The notes: generated by a model not told the origin, from the letters alone. Positions 1 through 9,883 are shown, counted from the stretch's first letter. The stretch: DNA of 64,000 bases from Ewingella sp963519305 (GCA_963519305.1 CAUQMS010000006.1:62001-126000); one strand, 5' to 3'. Numbers and translations are program-made.

Positions 1-776
1 TTCCTGGTAACGCCACCCGCGAACAGTTTCTTAACTACTATCGTGACCGTATTTCCGTGGCCTACGATGACAAAACGGGCTTGCTGACGATTGGAACACA
101 GGGCTTTTCCCCGGAGTTCTCGCAGCAATTTAACCGCGCCGTGCTGAAGGAGTCCGAGCGGTTTATCAACGAACTCTCCCACCGTATTGCCCGCGACCAG
201 TTGCAGTTCGCCGAAAACGAAATGCAGTCCGCCCGCGTACGGCTGAACACCAGCAAAACCGAACTCCTGACCTACCAGAACAGCAATAACGTTCTCGACC
301 CCGAAGCACAGGCGATGGCTGCCACCACGCTGGTGAATACGCTGGTCGGGCAGAAAATTCAGATGGAAGCTGAACTGCGCAACTTGCTGACCTATCTGCG
401 CGAAGATGCCCCGCAGGTTGTCAGCGCTCAGAACGCCATCAAATCGCTTTCCGCTCAAATTGATAACGAAAAAAGTAAAATCACTGCCCCCGACGGCCAC
501 AAGCTGAACCGCATGGCAGTGGATTTCGAAGAGATCAAAGCGAAGGTGCAGTTCGATACCGATATCTACAAGCTAACCCTGACGTCCATTGAGAAAACCC
601 GCGTTGAAGCCGCGCGAAAACTCAAAGTGCTGTCGGTGATCAGCTCCCCGCAACTGCCGCAGGAATCCCGTTTCCCGAGCAGTCTGTACCTGATTGCCAG
701 CTGGTTGCTGGTGTGCTGTTTACTTTTCGGTACCGTCAAATTGCTGCTGGCCGTGATTGACGACCATAAAGACTGA
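1..776 (+). CDS. kpsE: KpsE, capsule export inner-membrane/periplasmic protein (5' end missing)
   Basis: The frame is open from base 3 to a stop at 774-776, so the gene enters from outside the window and its N-terminal membrane helix is not visible. About 257 residues remain. A long coiled-coil-like periplasmic stretch (QLQFAENEMQSARVRLNTS and following) leads to a C-terminal membrane segment (LYLIASWLLVCCLLFG) just before the end. This is the polysaccharide co-polymerase architecture of KpsE, which bridges the KpsMT ABC transporter and the outer-membrane exporter KpsD. It is first of four same-strand kps genes, 65 bases before kpsD. A GTG at 57 is internal to the frame and not a credible start. 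Confidence 0.93.
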   Translation, partial: PGNATREQFLNYYRDRISVAYDDKTGLLTIGTQGFSPEFSQQFNRAVLKESERFINELSHRIARDQLQFAENEMQSARVRLNTSKTELLTYQNSNNVLDPEAQAMAATTLVNTLVGQKIQMEAELRNLLTYLREDAPQVVSAQNAIKSLSAQIDNEKSKITAPDGHKLNRMAVDFEEIKAKVQFDTDIYKLTLTSIEKTRVEAARKLKVLSVISSPQLPQESRFPSSLYLIASWLLVCCLLFGTVKLLLAVIDDHKD

Positions 777-841
777 CGCCGTTTTAACGCCATTTTTTCA
801 GCCTGTGGCGTCAACCCGCAGGCAGTGACACAGAGTCCGTT

Positions 842-2518
842 ATGAAATTATTGAAATCTGTTCTTCTGATCCTTGCCGTCCACGCGACACAGGCTTATGC
901 CGTCGATATCAACGCCGATCCGAACATGACCGGTGCCGCGCCATTGCCGTCGATACTGACCGGTCAGACCCAACAAAGTTATACCGACAGTCAGTTTGAC
1001 GATACACCGCGCGCGCCAGTCCCTTCGACTATGAGCCGTATGTTTGGCGCGCAGCTCTTTACCTCCGTTTCCGCCGCCGAAAGCGGCTCAAGCATCGGTT
1101 TCAACCCGAACTACGTGGTGAGCCTGGGTGATCAGATTCAGGTACGGTTATGGGGCGCGTTCAATTTTGAAGGTACGCTGAGTGTGGATCCGAAAGGCAA
1201 TATCTTCCTGCCGAACGTGGGCCCGCTGAAAGTCGCCGGGATCCCCAACAGTCAGATCAACAGCGTCGTGACCACCAAGGTCAAACAGGTTTATCAGTCT
1301 AACGTCAACGTTTACGCGTCCTTATTGCAGGCGCAGCCGGTCAAAGTCTTTGTCACCGGCTACGTGACCAACCCCGGCCTGTATGGCGGCGTGGCGTCTG
1401 ACTCGCTGCTCTCTTATCTGAGCAAAGCGGGCGGCGTGGACACCGAGCGCGGCAGCTATGTGGACATCACCGTTAAACGTGGCAATAAAGTACGTTCGCA
1501 AATCAACCTGTATGACTTTTTGCTTAACGGTAACCTGAGCCTGTCGCAGTTCTCTGACGGTGACACTATCGTGGTTGGCCCACGCCAACACACCTTCAGC
1601 GTTGATGGCGAAGTCTTCAACAGCTACGACTTTGAGTTCCGCAACAGCACCATTCCCGTCAGCGAAGCGCTGAGCTGGGCACGTCCGAAACCGGGTGCCA
1701 CGCACATGACCATCATCCGCCAGCAGGGCAGCATGAAACGCAGCGAATACTATCCGCTGAGTTCGGCGCCGGGGCGTTCATTGCAAGATGGTGACAAACT
1801 GATTGTCAGCACTGACCGCTACGCCGGGACCATTCAGGTACGGGTAGAAGGCGCTCACTCCGGTGAGCACGCCATCGTGCTGCCTTACGGCGCGACGATG
1901 AAACAGGTGTTGCCAAAAATCCGCACCAACAGCATGTCGCAAATTAATGCCATCCAACTTTTCCGCCGTTCGGTCGCCATCCGCCAGAAAGAGATGCTAG
2001 ACCTGACGCTGCAAAAACTCGAAGAAGCCTCACTCTCCGCCCAGTCTTCTACCTCGGAAGAAGCGCGCCTGCGTATGCAGGAAGCCCAGCTCATCAGCCG
2101 CTTCGTCAACAAGGCCCGCAGCGTGGTGCCAAAAGGCCAGGTGGTACTGAACGAAAGCAATCTGGATCAGGTGATTCTGGAAGATGGCGATGTGATCAAC
2201 ATTCCTGAGAAGACCTCGCTGGTGATGATCCACGGCGAAGTACTGTTCCCGAATGCGGTGAGCTGGCAGAAAGGCCTCAGCCCGGATGACTACATCAAGA
2301 TGGTGGGCGGCTATACGCAAAAAGCCGGTAACACCAAAGTTATTCTGATTAAACAGAACGGCGAAGCGCTGAATGCCGAAGATATCAAAACCCTGCAACC
2401 GGGTGACGAGCTGATGGTGCTGCCGAAGTTTGAGTCGAAGAACATCGAAGTCACACGCGGTATCTCGACCATTCTTTACCAGCTGGCCGTGGCCGCGAAA
2501 GTGGTACTGACTATCTGA
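842..2518 (+). CDS. kpsD: KpsD, capsule polysaccharide export protein
   Basis: 558 residues, the length of E. coli KpsD. A signal peptide ends near residue 20 (ATQAYA). A polysaccharide-export domain follows at about residues 88-165 (NPNYVVSLGDQIQVRLWG, DPKGNIFLPNVG), then SLBB-like domains (VFVTGYVTNPGLYGG; VMIHGEVLFPNAVSW) and a hydrophobic C-terminus. In group 2 capsules KpsD forms the periplasmic/outer-membrane exit path together with KpsE. The stop overlaps the start of kpsC by one base (TGATG), so the two are probably translationally coupled. Base composition is like the rest of the genome, unlike the AT-rich genes after kpsS. Confidence 0.95.
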   Translation: MKLLKSVLLILAVHATQAYAVDINADPNMTGAAPLPSILTGQTQQSYTDSQFDDTPRAPVPSTMSRMFGAQLFTSVSAAESGSSIGFNPNYVVSLGDQIQVRLWGAFNFEGTLSVDPKGNIFLPNVGPLKVAGIPNSQINSVVTTKVKQVYQSNVNVYASLLQAQPVKVFVTGYVTNPGLYGGVASDSLLSYLSKAGGVDTERGSYVDITVKRGNKVRSQINLYDFLLNGNLSLSQFSDGDTIVVGPRQHTFSVDGEVFNSYDFEFRNSTIPVSEALSWARPKPGATHMTIIRQQGSMKRSEYYPLSSAPGRSLQDGDKLIVSTDRYAGTIQVRVEGAHSGEHAIVLPYGATMKQVLPKIRTNSMSQINAIQLFRRSVAIRQKEMLDLTLQKLEEASLSAQSSTSEEARLRMQEAQLISRFVNKARSVVPKGQVVLNESNLDQVILEDGDVINIPEKTSLVMIHGEVLFPNAVSWQKGLSPDDYIKMVGGYTQKAGNTKVILIKQNGEALNAEDIKTLQPGDELMVLPKFESKNIEVTRGISTILYQLAVAAKVVLTI

Positions 2519-4566
2519 TGATTGGCATCTTCTCGGCGGGGATTAACCGCATCGCACATCTGGAAAACTTTCTGGCGCAACCCTGTCGCAAGCTCTCAAC
2601 GCTGCGACCGGTGCCGCCGGAGGTGACGTCAGTGGCGGTGTGGGGTCATCGTCCGACAGGGGAGAAAGCCGTCGTGCTGGCACAGGCTGCCGGTCTGCCG
2701 GTTATCCGTCTCGAAGATGGCTTTATCCGTTCGCTGGGACTTGGCGTGTCAGGTTGCCCGCCATTGTCGATGGTGGTGGATACTCAGGGTATCTATTACG
2801 ACGCCAGCGGCGTCAGCACACTGGAAACGCTGATCTGTGACCGCAGCGGTAACCGGCCGTTTTACCAGGATGCAGAGCAGGCGATGCAGCTTATCGTCGA
2901 TGCCGATCTGTCGAAATACAATCTGGCTCCGGCCTTCAGCGGTACGCCGCCGATTGGCGAGGCCGTGCTGGTGGTCGATCAGACCTTCGGCGACATGGCG
3001 GTAAAGTACGGCAACGCCGGTCCCGCCGATTTCGCCGCGATGCTCAGCACCGCACTGGATGAAAACCCGCAGGCCGAAGTGTGGGTCAAAATCCACCCAG
3101 ACGTTTTGCTGGGGAAAAAGTCCGGTTACTTCAACGATGCCGTAGCGCTGGCCGCTAAAGATCCGCGCGTAAAACTGCTGGCCGAAAATGTCAGCCCGCA
3201 GTCGTTGTTACGTCACGTCAGCCGCGTTTACGCGGTTACGTCGCAATACGGATTCGAAGCCCTGCTGGCTGGAAAACCGGTCACCGTGTTTGGTCAGCCG
3301 TGGTATGCCGGTTGGGGGCTGACGGACGACCGTCACCCGCAGGCTGTGCAGCTGGCCGCGCGGCGCGGTTCGGCCAGCCTGGTTGATCTCTTCAGCGCCG
3401 CCTATCTGCGTTACAGCCGCTATATTGACCCGTGCAGCGGCCAGCCGGGTACCTTACTGGATGTGATCCACGGCGTGCTGATGCAGAAAAACCATCAGCA
3501 GCAGCGCGAAGGCAAACTCTGGGCACCGGGCCTGACGATTTGGAAACGCAGCATTTTGCTCTCATTTCTAAAAACGTCGCGCAATCAGGTGAACTTCAGC
3601 GAGCGCGCTCGCGCGAATACCGCCTGCATCGTCTGGGGTGTGAAAGGCGAACAGCGCTGGAAAGCCAAAGCGCAGGCGCAAAACCTGCCGCAGTGGCGAA
3701 TGGAAGATGGTTTCTTACGCTCCTCCGGATTGGGTTCAGACCTGCACCCGCCGCTGTCACTGGTGCTGGATAAAAGCGGGATTTACTACGACGCCACCCG
3801 GCCCAGTGATCTGGAGTCACTGCTGAGCAGCAGCCAGCTGACCGTACTTCAGGCTGCACGGGCGGCAACGCTGCGCCAGCGGCTGGTGTGCGCCAAACTC
3901 AGCAAATATAACCTCGGGGCCGCATTCAGCCTGCCCGCAGAGGCCGCCGGTAAACGCGTCATTCTGGTGCCGGGGCAGGTAGAAGACGACGCCTCGATTC
4001 TGACCGGCACGGTGGGTATCCGCACCAACAGCGACCTGCTGCGTACGGTGCGTGAACGTAACCCCGATGCCTTCATCATTTATAAGCCGCATCCGGATGT
4101 ACTGGTCGGTAACCGTCAGGGAAACATACCTGCCGCCGACGTGGCCCGCTGGGCGAACAGTCAGGCGCTCGACGCTGACATCATCCAGTGCATTCAGGCC
4201 GCAGACGAGCTGCACACGCTGACCTCGCTGTCCGGTTTCGAAGCGCTGCTGCACGGCAAAACCGTGTTTTGTTATGGCCTGCCGTTTTACGCCGGATGGG
4301 GGCTGACGCAGGATGAACATACGTGTCCGCGCCGCAACCGCGCGCTGACGCTCGAGGATCTGGTGTATCAGACGCTGATCGCCTATCCGACTTATATCGA
4401 TCCCCTTCGCCGTGAAGCGATCACCGCCGAACGTGCTTTAGCTGTACTGGCCGCCATGCCGCGTGCCGAAATGAAATTCACAAAAAGAAAAGCGGGAAGA
4501 ATCATCCGCCATTACCGAAAGCTGCTCATGCTGATCAGAGTCAAAATAGACTCACAAATCAGATAA
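2518..4566 (+). CDS. kpsC: KpsC, dual beta-Kdo transferase for the capsule lipid linker
   Basis: 682 residues with a clear internal duplication. Each half carries an EDGF[IL]RS.GLG motif (about residues 62 and 395), a GIYYDA motif, an HPDVL motif (KIHPDVLLG; YKPHPDVLVG) and a GFEALL..K.V...G.P.YAGWGLT block. KpsC proteins hold two glycosyltransferase modules that add alternating beta-Kdo residues to lysophosphatidylglycerol to build the conserved linker of group 2 capsules. It starts inside the kpsD stop codon and ends 27 bases before the likely kpsS start. Both catalytic halves look complete. The linker role comes from the family. Confidence 0.95.
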   Translation: MIGIFSAGINRIAHLENFLAQPCRKLSTLRPVPPEVTSVAVWGHRPTGEKAVVLAQAAGLPVIRLEDGFIRSLGLGVSGCPPLSMVVDTQGIYYDASGVSTLETLICDRSGNRPFYQDAEQAMQLIVDADLSKYNLAPAFSGTPPIGEAVLVVDQTFGDMAVKYGNAGPADFAAMLSTALDENPQAEVWVKIHPDVLLGKKSGYFNDAVALAAKDPRVKLLAENVSPQSLLRHVSRVYAVTSQYGFEALLAGKPVTVFGQPWYAGWGLTDDRHPQAVQLAARRGSASLVDLFSAAYLRYSRYIDPCSGQPGTLLDVIHGVLMQKNHQQQREGKLWAPGLTIWKRSILLSFLKTSRNQVNFSERARANTACIVWGVKGEQRWKAKAQAQNLPQWRMEDGFLRSSGLGSDLHPPLSLVLDKSGIYYDATRPSDLESLLSSSQLTVLQAARAATLRQRLVCAKLSKYNLGAAFSLPAEAAGKRVILVPGQVEDDASILTGTVGIRTNSDLLRTVRERNPDAFIIYKPHPDVLVGNRQGNIPAADVARWANSQALDADIIQCIQAADELHTLTSLSGFEALLHGKTVFCYGLPFYAGWGLTQDEHTCPRRNRALTLEDLVYQTLIAYPTYIDPLRREAITAERALAVLAAMPRAEMKFTKRKAGRIIRHYRKLLMLIRVKIDSQIR

Positions 4567-4593
4567 CTAAATAATGATGATGCGTTGGTGAAT

Positions 4594-5832
4594 ATGGACA
4601 GTCACGCCCTGAAAGTTTTGCTCTCTGGAAAAAAATACCTGCTGCTGCAAGGCCCGATGGGACCTTTCTTCAGCGATACCGCACAGTGGCTGGAGTCTCT
4701 GGGCCGCGAAGCGGTGAACGTCGTATTCAACGGTGGTGACAAGTTTTATTGCCGCAAGCGTGACTACCTGACGTTCACTCAAACGCCCAAAGAGTTCCCG
4801 ACCTGGCTGAAAGAGACCTGTCAGGAGTATGACTTCGACACCATCTTGTGTTTTGGCGACTGCCGCCCGCTGCATCAGGTGGCAAAACGCTGGGCGCAGG
4901 CTAAAGGCGTGCGCTTTCTGGCGTTTGAAGAGGGTTATCTGCGCCCGCACTTTATTACTCTCGAAGAGGGCGGGGTGAATGCGTTTTCTGCCCTGCCGCG
5001 TAACCCGGAATTCTACCGTCAGCTTCCTGACAGCCAGCCCGCTGAAGCCAAAAAACTCACGCCATGTTTCAGCCAGCGCGTGCGCCGCTGCATGGGCTAC
5101 TATCTTGCAGGCTGGCGTTATCGCCATGAGTTCCCGGCTTACCGCCACCACAAATCCTTCTCGCCGGTGTATGAAGCGCGATGCTGGGTACGTGCCGCGG
5201 TGCGTAAACAGTGGTATCGTTTCCTGCAACGCAACGTATTGCCCGAGCTACAGACCACCCTCGATCAGCGCTACCACCTGGCGATTTTACAGGTCTATAA
5301 CGACAGCCAGATCCGCAACCACAGCCCGTATCAGGATGTGCGCGATTACATTAACGACGTCATGTACTCCTTCTCGAAGAAGGCGGCGAGTGATCAGCAT
5401 CTGGTGATCAAGCACCACCCGATGGACCGCGGCCACCGCCTGTATGGCCCGCTGATCCGCAAGCTCGGCAAGCAGTACAACATCATCGACCGGGTAAAAT
5501 ATGTGCATGACCTGCCGATGCCGGAGTTGCTCAACCACGCCAAAACGGTGATCACCATTAACAGCACGGCGGGTATTTCGGCGCTGATTCACAACAAGCC
5601 GCTGAAAGTGATGGGCAGTGCGATGTATGACATGAAAGGGCTGACCTTCCAGGGGCATCTCAATCAGTTCTGGCAGTCAGACTTCCAACCGGATATGAAA
5701 CTGTTCAAAAAATTCCGCCTCTATATGCTGAAAAATACCCAGATTAATGCGGTGTATTATGGTGATAATCAGTATCAGAATTTAAGACATAACCGTGAAT
5801 TAATATTAAACCCAAAAGATGTTCGTATTTAA
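4594..5832 (+). CDS. kpsS: KpsS, first beta-Kdo transferase of the capsule linker
   Basis: 412 residues from the ATG at 4594. In-frame TTG and GTG codons at 4585 and 4588 exist, but the ATG gives an N-terminus (ALKVLLSGKKYLLLQGPMG) that lines up directly with E. coli KpsS as I remember it. Conserved blocks include GPMGPFFSD, FEEGYLRP, VIKHHPMDRGHR and TINSTAGISALIHNKPLKV. KpsS adds the first Kdo to lysophosphatidylglycerol, and KpsC extends it. It is the last gene of region 1; AT-rich serotype-specific DNA begins immediately after its stop. The ribosome site is weak, so coupling to kpsC translation is plausible. Confidence 0.95.
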   Translation: MDSHALKVLLSGKKYLLLQGPMGPFFSDTAQWLESLGREAVNVVFNGGDKFYCRKRDYLTFTQTPKEFPTWLKETCQEYDFDTILCFGDCRPLHQVAKRWAQAKGVRFLAFEEGYLRPHFITLEEGGVNAFSALPRNPEFYRQLPDSQPAEAKKLTPCFSQRVRRCMGYYLAGWRYRHEFPAYRHHKSFSPVYEARCWVRAAVRKQWYRFLQRNVLPELQTTLDQRYHLAILQVYNDSQIRNHSPYQDVRDYINDVMYSFSKKAASDQHLVIKHHPMDRGHRLYGPLIRKLGKQYNIIDRVKYVHDLPMPELLNHAKTVITINSTAGISALIHNKPLKVMGSAMYDMKGLTFQGHLNQFWQSDFQPDMKLFKKFRLYMLKNTQINAVYYGDNQYQNLRHNRELILNPKDVRI

Positions 5833-5906
5833 ATGAGTTATGGCGCGGTCATTTTCTAAATGCGATTTGTAGACTAATAATTAAAGATGAAAATTTTAGG
5901 TGAAAA

Positions 5907-7949
5907 ATGATTGAATCTAACGAAGTGCATCCACTTTATAATGAAATTAAAAATGAATATCTAAGTCTATGTGCTTCTGAATACAGTGCTCAGGATTTGG
6001 ATTTTTTGATAAGTAAAAATCTTGATGTGCCTGTTAAACTTGCGGCAATTGGCTTTGTTTACATTGAATTATACCCTAGCTTATGCAGAGGTTATCTGAC
6101 TGCATATGATTCACTTCATAGTCTTGGATTCGATGGTTTATCTCTCGATATTATAAACCAGTATAGAGTAGAAAACTCTTGGCATCCATTAGTTATATCG
6201 AGGTTAATTAGACGGTTGTGTAGCCATTATGATTTCAAAGCAACATACGATTTATTAATTAGCATGCCAAAAGAGTGTCATGTGGATTTTATAGCTGTTC
6301 CTGATATGGTTTCTTATATCAACAAGATTTGTTTGTTTTTTAAATGCAACATTCTACTAGATAAGTTTAATGTCAAACCCAATGATGTATTGAAAAAAGA
6401 AATAAATGATTATAATATTTTCATAGAGGAGAACAGGCATTCAACTTTAGCTGACCTAGAACTCATGGTTAATGAAGGGAAGTATCTTGATGCGGAAATG
6501 TTATTTATTTTCTTGGAGAAAAAAGGGGGAAGGGGGCGAGATTTTTATGAGAAAGCCACGGAACCTATGCCGAATGAACTTGATATATCACCTCGTGTAA
6601 GATATTTTCGCCTAGAAGCAGGTAAGAAATATATTGAACCGTCATTTATATTGAAAATGGCCTATTCGTATATGTACTCGGATGAGGTTCAGCTCGCATT
6701 AAATAACATACGAAAAACTTTATATATAGGTCAGATTAGCGACGACTTATTAAGACTTGCTTTTAAGGTATTTAGCCTAAAAAACATTGATATAGAGATG
6801 GCGTTAGGGCTTGCGATTCAGAGTCATAGTGATGTTAGACTCGAAACAATCACTTTTATTATAACTTCCTTATATCATAGGAAGTTAAGAGAAGGTAATC
6901 TTTTAGACGCATCAGTCTTTTTGTCATCCTTTAAGAAGTATGTTGATGAAAAATCATTTTATATTAAAGGGAAATCATCTCTTAATATGAGATGTCTTGA
7001 TGAAATACAGGTCGGGGTCTGTATATCTGGTCAGATGAGAGGGGTACAGGACAATGCAAAAAACATACACTCATGTTTTAAGAAGGTAAATAATGTTGAT
7101 TACGTTATTGATACCTGGGACCAAGGAAGTTTTGCAAACATCAGATTTAACCGAGTTAATAGATTTATAGGCCAAGAGCTCTATAATTTGCTTCCGGTAG
7201 AGTTAAGGATGCCTGTTGGATTTGGTAAGGCTTTGCCAAAAGCAACTGCACGCTTGATTCAACCAATGTTATATAAAGTCGATAAAGATTTTTTGATTAA
7301 ATATTTCCCTAATGCCTTCTTCAATATTGATAATGAGAGTGAGTTTGAATTTAAAGCGCTAAAGCACTTCAATAATCTAAAACACAGAGGGAATCTTAAT
7401 CAAGCTAAAATGTATTATAAAATATATAAAGCTAATGAGTTGTTAAGTGCCGCTGAAGAAATTAAAAACAAAAAATATGACGTAATTGTGAGAATAAGGC
7501 CAGATTTAAATATTGTCATTGATAATATTGCCAATTATATAAATGCTGCATATAGAAATGAAAATATTATTTTCATAAATTATTCTACAGCAGTAGGTTT
7601 TGGCGACCAATTCGCAATTGGCTCAAGAAAGGCCATGAATATTTATTCATCTGTTTGGAAAATAGTATCAGAGAGTAATAATTTCACATATAGTCAGTTA
7701 TTCGACGCTAACGTTAATAAGTTTGTAGGTGAAGCACTACTAGCGAATCATCTGCTGTATCAAGGACTAAGAGTCATAATAATCAGGCCCTCAGCAGTTA
7801 GATTAGTAGATCCTTTAGCAATAAATGTTATAGGTGATATAAGTAAAGAGCTTGCAACAGATATTGAAACATCAAATTTCAAAGAAGAACTAAATGATTT
7901 TATGTCTCACTATCATGACATGCTGTTCAATAAAGAATTATTTAAATAA
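5907..7949 (+). CDS. Putative capsule glycosyltransferase-like protein with long N-terminal extension
   Basis: 680 residues in strongly AT-rich DNA, with an AGGTG ribosome site just before the ATG. I do not recognise a named family. The first 350 or so residues look mostly helical, with repeat-like spacing, and contain no catalytic motif I can name. From about residue 370 the sequence resembles GT-A-type sugar transferases seen in surface-polysaccharide loci: GVCISGQMRG, then YDVIVRIRPDLNI (an acidic metal/nucleotide-binding type motif), then GFGDQFAIGSRKAM. It is the first gene of the serotype-specific block, 74 bases after kpsS, and is followed by a phosphatase and two nucleotidyltransferase genes. 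A role in adding a sugar or substituent to the capsule repeat is inferred from context. Confidence 0.6.
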   Translation: MIESNEVHPLYNEIKNEYLSLCASEYSAQDLDFLISKNLDVPVKLAAIGFVYIELYPSLCRGYLTAYDSLHSLGFDGLSLDIINQYRVENSWHPLVISRLIRRLCSHYDFKATYDLLISMPKECHVDFIAVPDMVSYINKICLFFKCNILLDKFNVKPNDVLKKEINDYNIFIEENRHSTLADLELMVNEGKYLDAEMLFIFLEKKGGRGRDFYEKATEPMPNELDISPRVRYFRLEAGKKYIEPSFILKMAYSYMYSDEVQLALNNIRKTLYIGQISDDLLRLAFKVFSLKNIDIEMALGLAIQSHSDVRLETITFIITSLYHRKLREGNLLDASVFLSSFKKYVDEKSFYIKGKSSLNMRCLDEIQVGVCISGQMRGVQDNAKNIHSCFKKVNNVDYVIDTWDQGSFANIRFNRVNRFIGQELYNLLPVELRMPVGFGKALPKATARLIQPMLYKVDKDFLIKYFPNAFFNIDNESEFEFKALKHFNNLKHRGNLNQAKMYYKIYKANELLSAAEEIKNKKYDVIVRIRPDLNIVIDNIANYINAAYRNENIIFINYSTAVGFGDQFAIGSRKAMNIYSSVWKIVSESNNFTYSQLFDANVNKFVGEALLANHLLYQGLRVIIIRPSAVRLVDPLAINVIGDISKELATDIETSNFKEELNDFMSHYHDMLFNKELFK

Positions 7950-7966
7950 TTAAGAGGAACTATATT

Positions 7967-8341
7967 ATGAAAAAACTTATATTTGATATTGACATGACAT
8001 TAACCAAGGGGAAAGGGGTCATAGGTTATGAAGATGCTATCGTAAATCAAGATGTTGTTGAGAAACTCGTTGAATATAGGAATAACGGTTTTTCCATTGT
8101 ATTAAGTACTAGTAGAAATATGAATTCATATTCAGACAATATTGGTAAAATAAATAAAAACACGCTACCAGTAATTTTGAAGTGGTTAGAAGAAAATAAA
8201 ATACCATATGACGAGATTTATGTAGGGAAGCCTTGGTGTGGTCATTTTGGATTTTATGTTGATGACAAGTCGATAAGGCCAAGTGAATTTTTAAAATATT
8301 CTTATGAAGAAATTATAGAGTTATTGGGAAATGAAATATGA
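7967..8341 (+). CDS. Small HAD-family capsule biosynthesis phosphatase (EcbF/BcbF-like)
   Basis: 124 residues without room for a cap domain. Motif I is FDIDMTLT (DxDxT, residues 7-14), motif II is VLSTSR (about 45-50), and a late VDDKS (about 100-104) supplies motif IV-type acids. This compact layout matches the capsule phosphatases called EcbF or BcbF in Haemophilus and Pasteurella capsule loci. The ATG has a GAGG site a few bases upstream, and the stop overlaps the next start by four bases (ATGA), which argues for a common pathway with the nucleotidyltransferase-kinase downstream. Family assignment is from memory of motifs; the substrate is unknown. Confidence 0.75.
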   Translation: MKKLIFDIDMTLTKGKGVIGYEDAIVNQDVVEKLVEYRNNGFSIVLSTSRNMNSYSDNIGKINKNTLPVILKWLEENKIPYDEIYVGKPWCGHFGFYVDDKSIRPSEFLKYSYEEIIELLGNEI

Positions 8342-9879
8342 TAATTATTCTTTCTGCAAAATATGTGGAGCAAGACCTTGCTGTTGAATTCGGTGAAGTA
8401 CCACCTGTTTTCTTGCCTGTTGGAAATAAGCCACTTTATACATATCAGATCGAGAGTATACGAAAGAATAACCCCAATGAGGAAATATGTATTACACTAC
8501 CACATGATTATCAATTAAAAGACTGGGATAAAAATCAGTTTGAAAAAATGTCAGTAAGTGTTTTGAGAGTTGAAAGGGACTTTTCACTTGGACAGTCGAT
8601 TGCTTATTGTCTTTCGGCATTTGATAAATGTGAAGAGGACGGCGTTGTTATATATTATGGAGACACATTACTTCGTAATGGTTTAAATGAATGCTTTATA
8701 AAAAAAGATATAGTTTATACTTCTGAAACTGAATATAATTATTCTTGGTTAAGAGTCGAAAATGGTTATGATGGCCAAAATGAAAGTATTTTTTGTGGTG
8801 TATTGAGTATATCTAAGCCTTCCTTCTTGATTAGAAGTTTGATTAGTAATAATTTTGATTTTGAAAAAAGTTTAAAAAACTATAATAGCATTTATTCCAT
8901 GTGCCATTCTACACGCGATGATTGGCTTGACTTCGGTCATTTAAATACATTTTATGATTCTAAAACTATAGTAACAACTGAGAGAGCATTTAACAGTTTA
9001 TCAATAAATAAAAATTACGTTCAAAAAACATCATTTAAAAAAAACAAGCTAATTGCAGAGGCAAATTGGTTTCTAAACACTCCTGAGCCAATGGTGCATT
9101 ATACACCAAGGATCATCAGTTATGGAGAGAGTGAGCAGTCTTACACTTATAAGTTAGACTATTTATATAATCCAACTCTTACTGAGATTTTTGTCTTTGG
9201 GAATCATTCGAAAATGGTTTGGGGGACGATTTTAAATTCGTGCTTCTCGTTTATTCAAGAGTGTCAGAAAATAGTTTCCAGCCAAAAAATAGATTTTTAT
9301 GATGCATTAATCAAAAAAAATTGCCAAAGACTTGAGAATTTTGTCAAAGATAACCCAAGATTTGGTGGGAAGATTTACGATGAAAAAGGAAATTCATTCG
9401 AGTTAAATCACATTCTTGATAAATGTCACAATTTAATTTCAAAAAAATCAATTACTTCATTTGTTCACGGGGATTTTTGTTTTAGTAATATTCTTTATGA
9501 TTTCAAAAAAAATGATATTAAAGTTATTGATCCACGTGGAATAGATTTTAATGATAATATTTCAATCTATGGTGATATTCGTTATGATCTGGCTAAAATA
9601 TTACATTCAGCTATTGGGAAATATGATCTAATCGTTTCTGACCGTTTTGAAATAATAGATAATGGTGTTTATATAGAACTCATTCTTGCCGATAATATTA
9701 TCGATCTTCGAGAAATCATAAAGTATCATTTCAAAAAAACAGATTTTGAATTCGACTATGATGAAATTCTTGCCATAACAGTAACATTATTCATATCGAT
9801 GTTACCGTTGCATTATGACAAACCTAAGCGTCAGATTGCATTTATAGCTACAGCAATTAAATTATTTAAGGAGATATAA
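8338..9879 (+). CDS. Fused nucleotidyltransferase-like / kinase-like (APH fold) protein
   Basis: 513 residues. The first 215 or so look like a nucleotidyltransferase with a degenerate N-terminal loop: after MIIILSAKY the usual glycine-rich G.GTR motif is missing, but PVGNKPL and VVIYYGDTLL are recognisable. The C-terminal half has the signature of aminoglycoside/choline-kinase-type phosphotransferases: SFVHGDFCFSNILYD (HGD...N catalytic loop, about residue 378) and VIDPRG (metal-binding Asp), then YGDIRYDLAKI. It overlaps the HAD gene by four bases and lies four bases before the next nucleotidyltransferase. A bifunctional enzyme that phosphorylates a small alcohol or sugar and activates it for transfer is a reasonable guess. 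The substrate cannot be read from the sequence. Confidence 0.65.
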   Translation: MIIILSAKYVEQDLAVEFGEVPPVFLPVGNKPLYTYQIESIRKNNPNEEICITLPHDYQLKDWDKNQFEKMSVSVLRVERDFSLGQSIAYCLSAFDKCEEDGVVIYYGDTLLRNGLNECFIKKDIVYTSETEYNYSWLRVENGYDGQNESIFCGVLSISKPSFLIRSLISNNFDFEKSLKNYNSIYSMCHSTRDDWLDFGHLNTFYDSKTIVTTERAFNSLSINKNYVQKTSFKKNKLIAEANWFLNTPEPMVHYTPRIISYGESEQSYTYKLDYLYNPTLTEIFVFGNHSKMVWGTILNSCFSFIQECQKIVSSQKIDFYDALIKKNCQRLENFVKDNPRFGGKIYDEKGNSFELNHILDKCHNLISKKSITSFVHGDFCFSNILYDFKKNDIKVIDPRGIDFNDNISIYGDIRYDLAKILHSAIGKYDLIVSDRFEIIDNGVYIELILADNIIDLREIIKYHFKKTDFEFDYDEILAITVTLFISMLPLHYDKPKRQIAFIATAIKLFKEI

Positions 9880-9883
9880 AAGA

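Noticed and set aside
4567..5229. A 220-codon frame antisense to kpsS
   Set aside because: It mirrors the well-supported kpsS gene; GC-rich codon use on one strand commonly leaves the other open.
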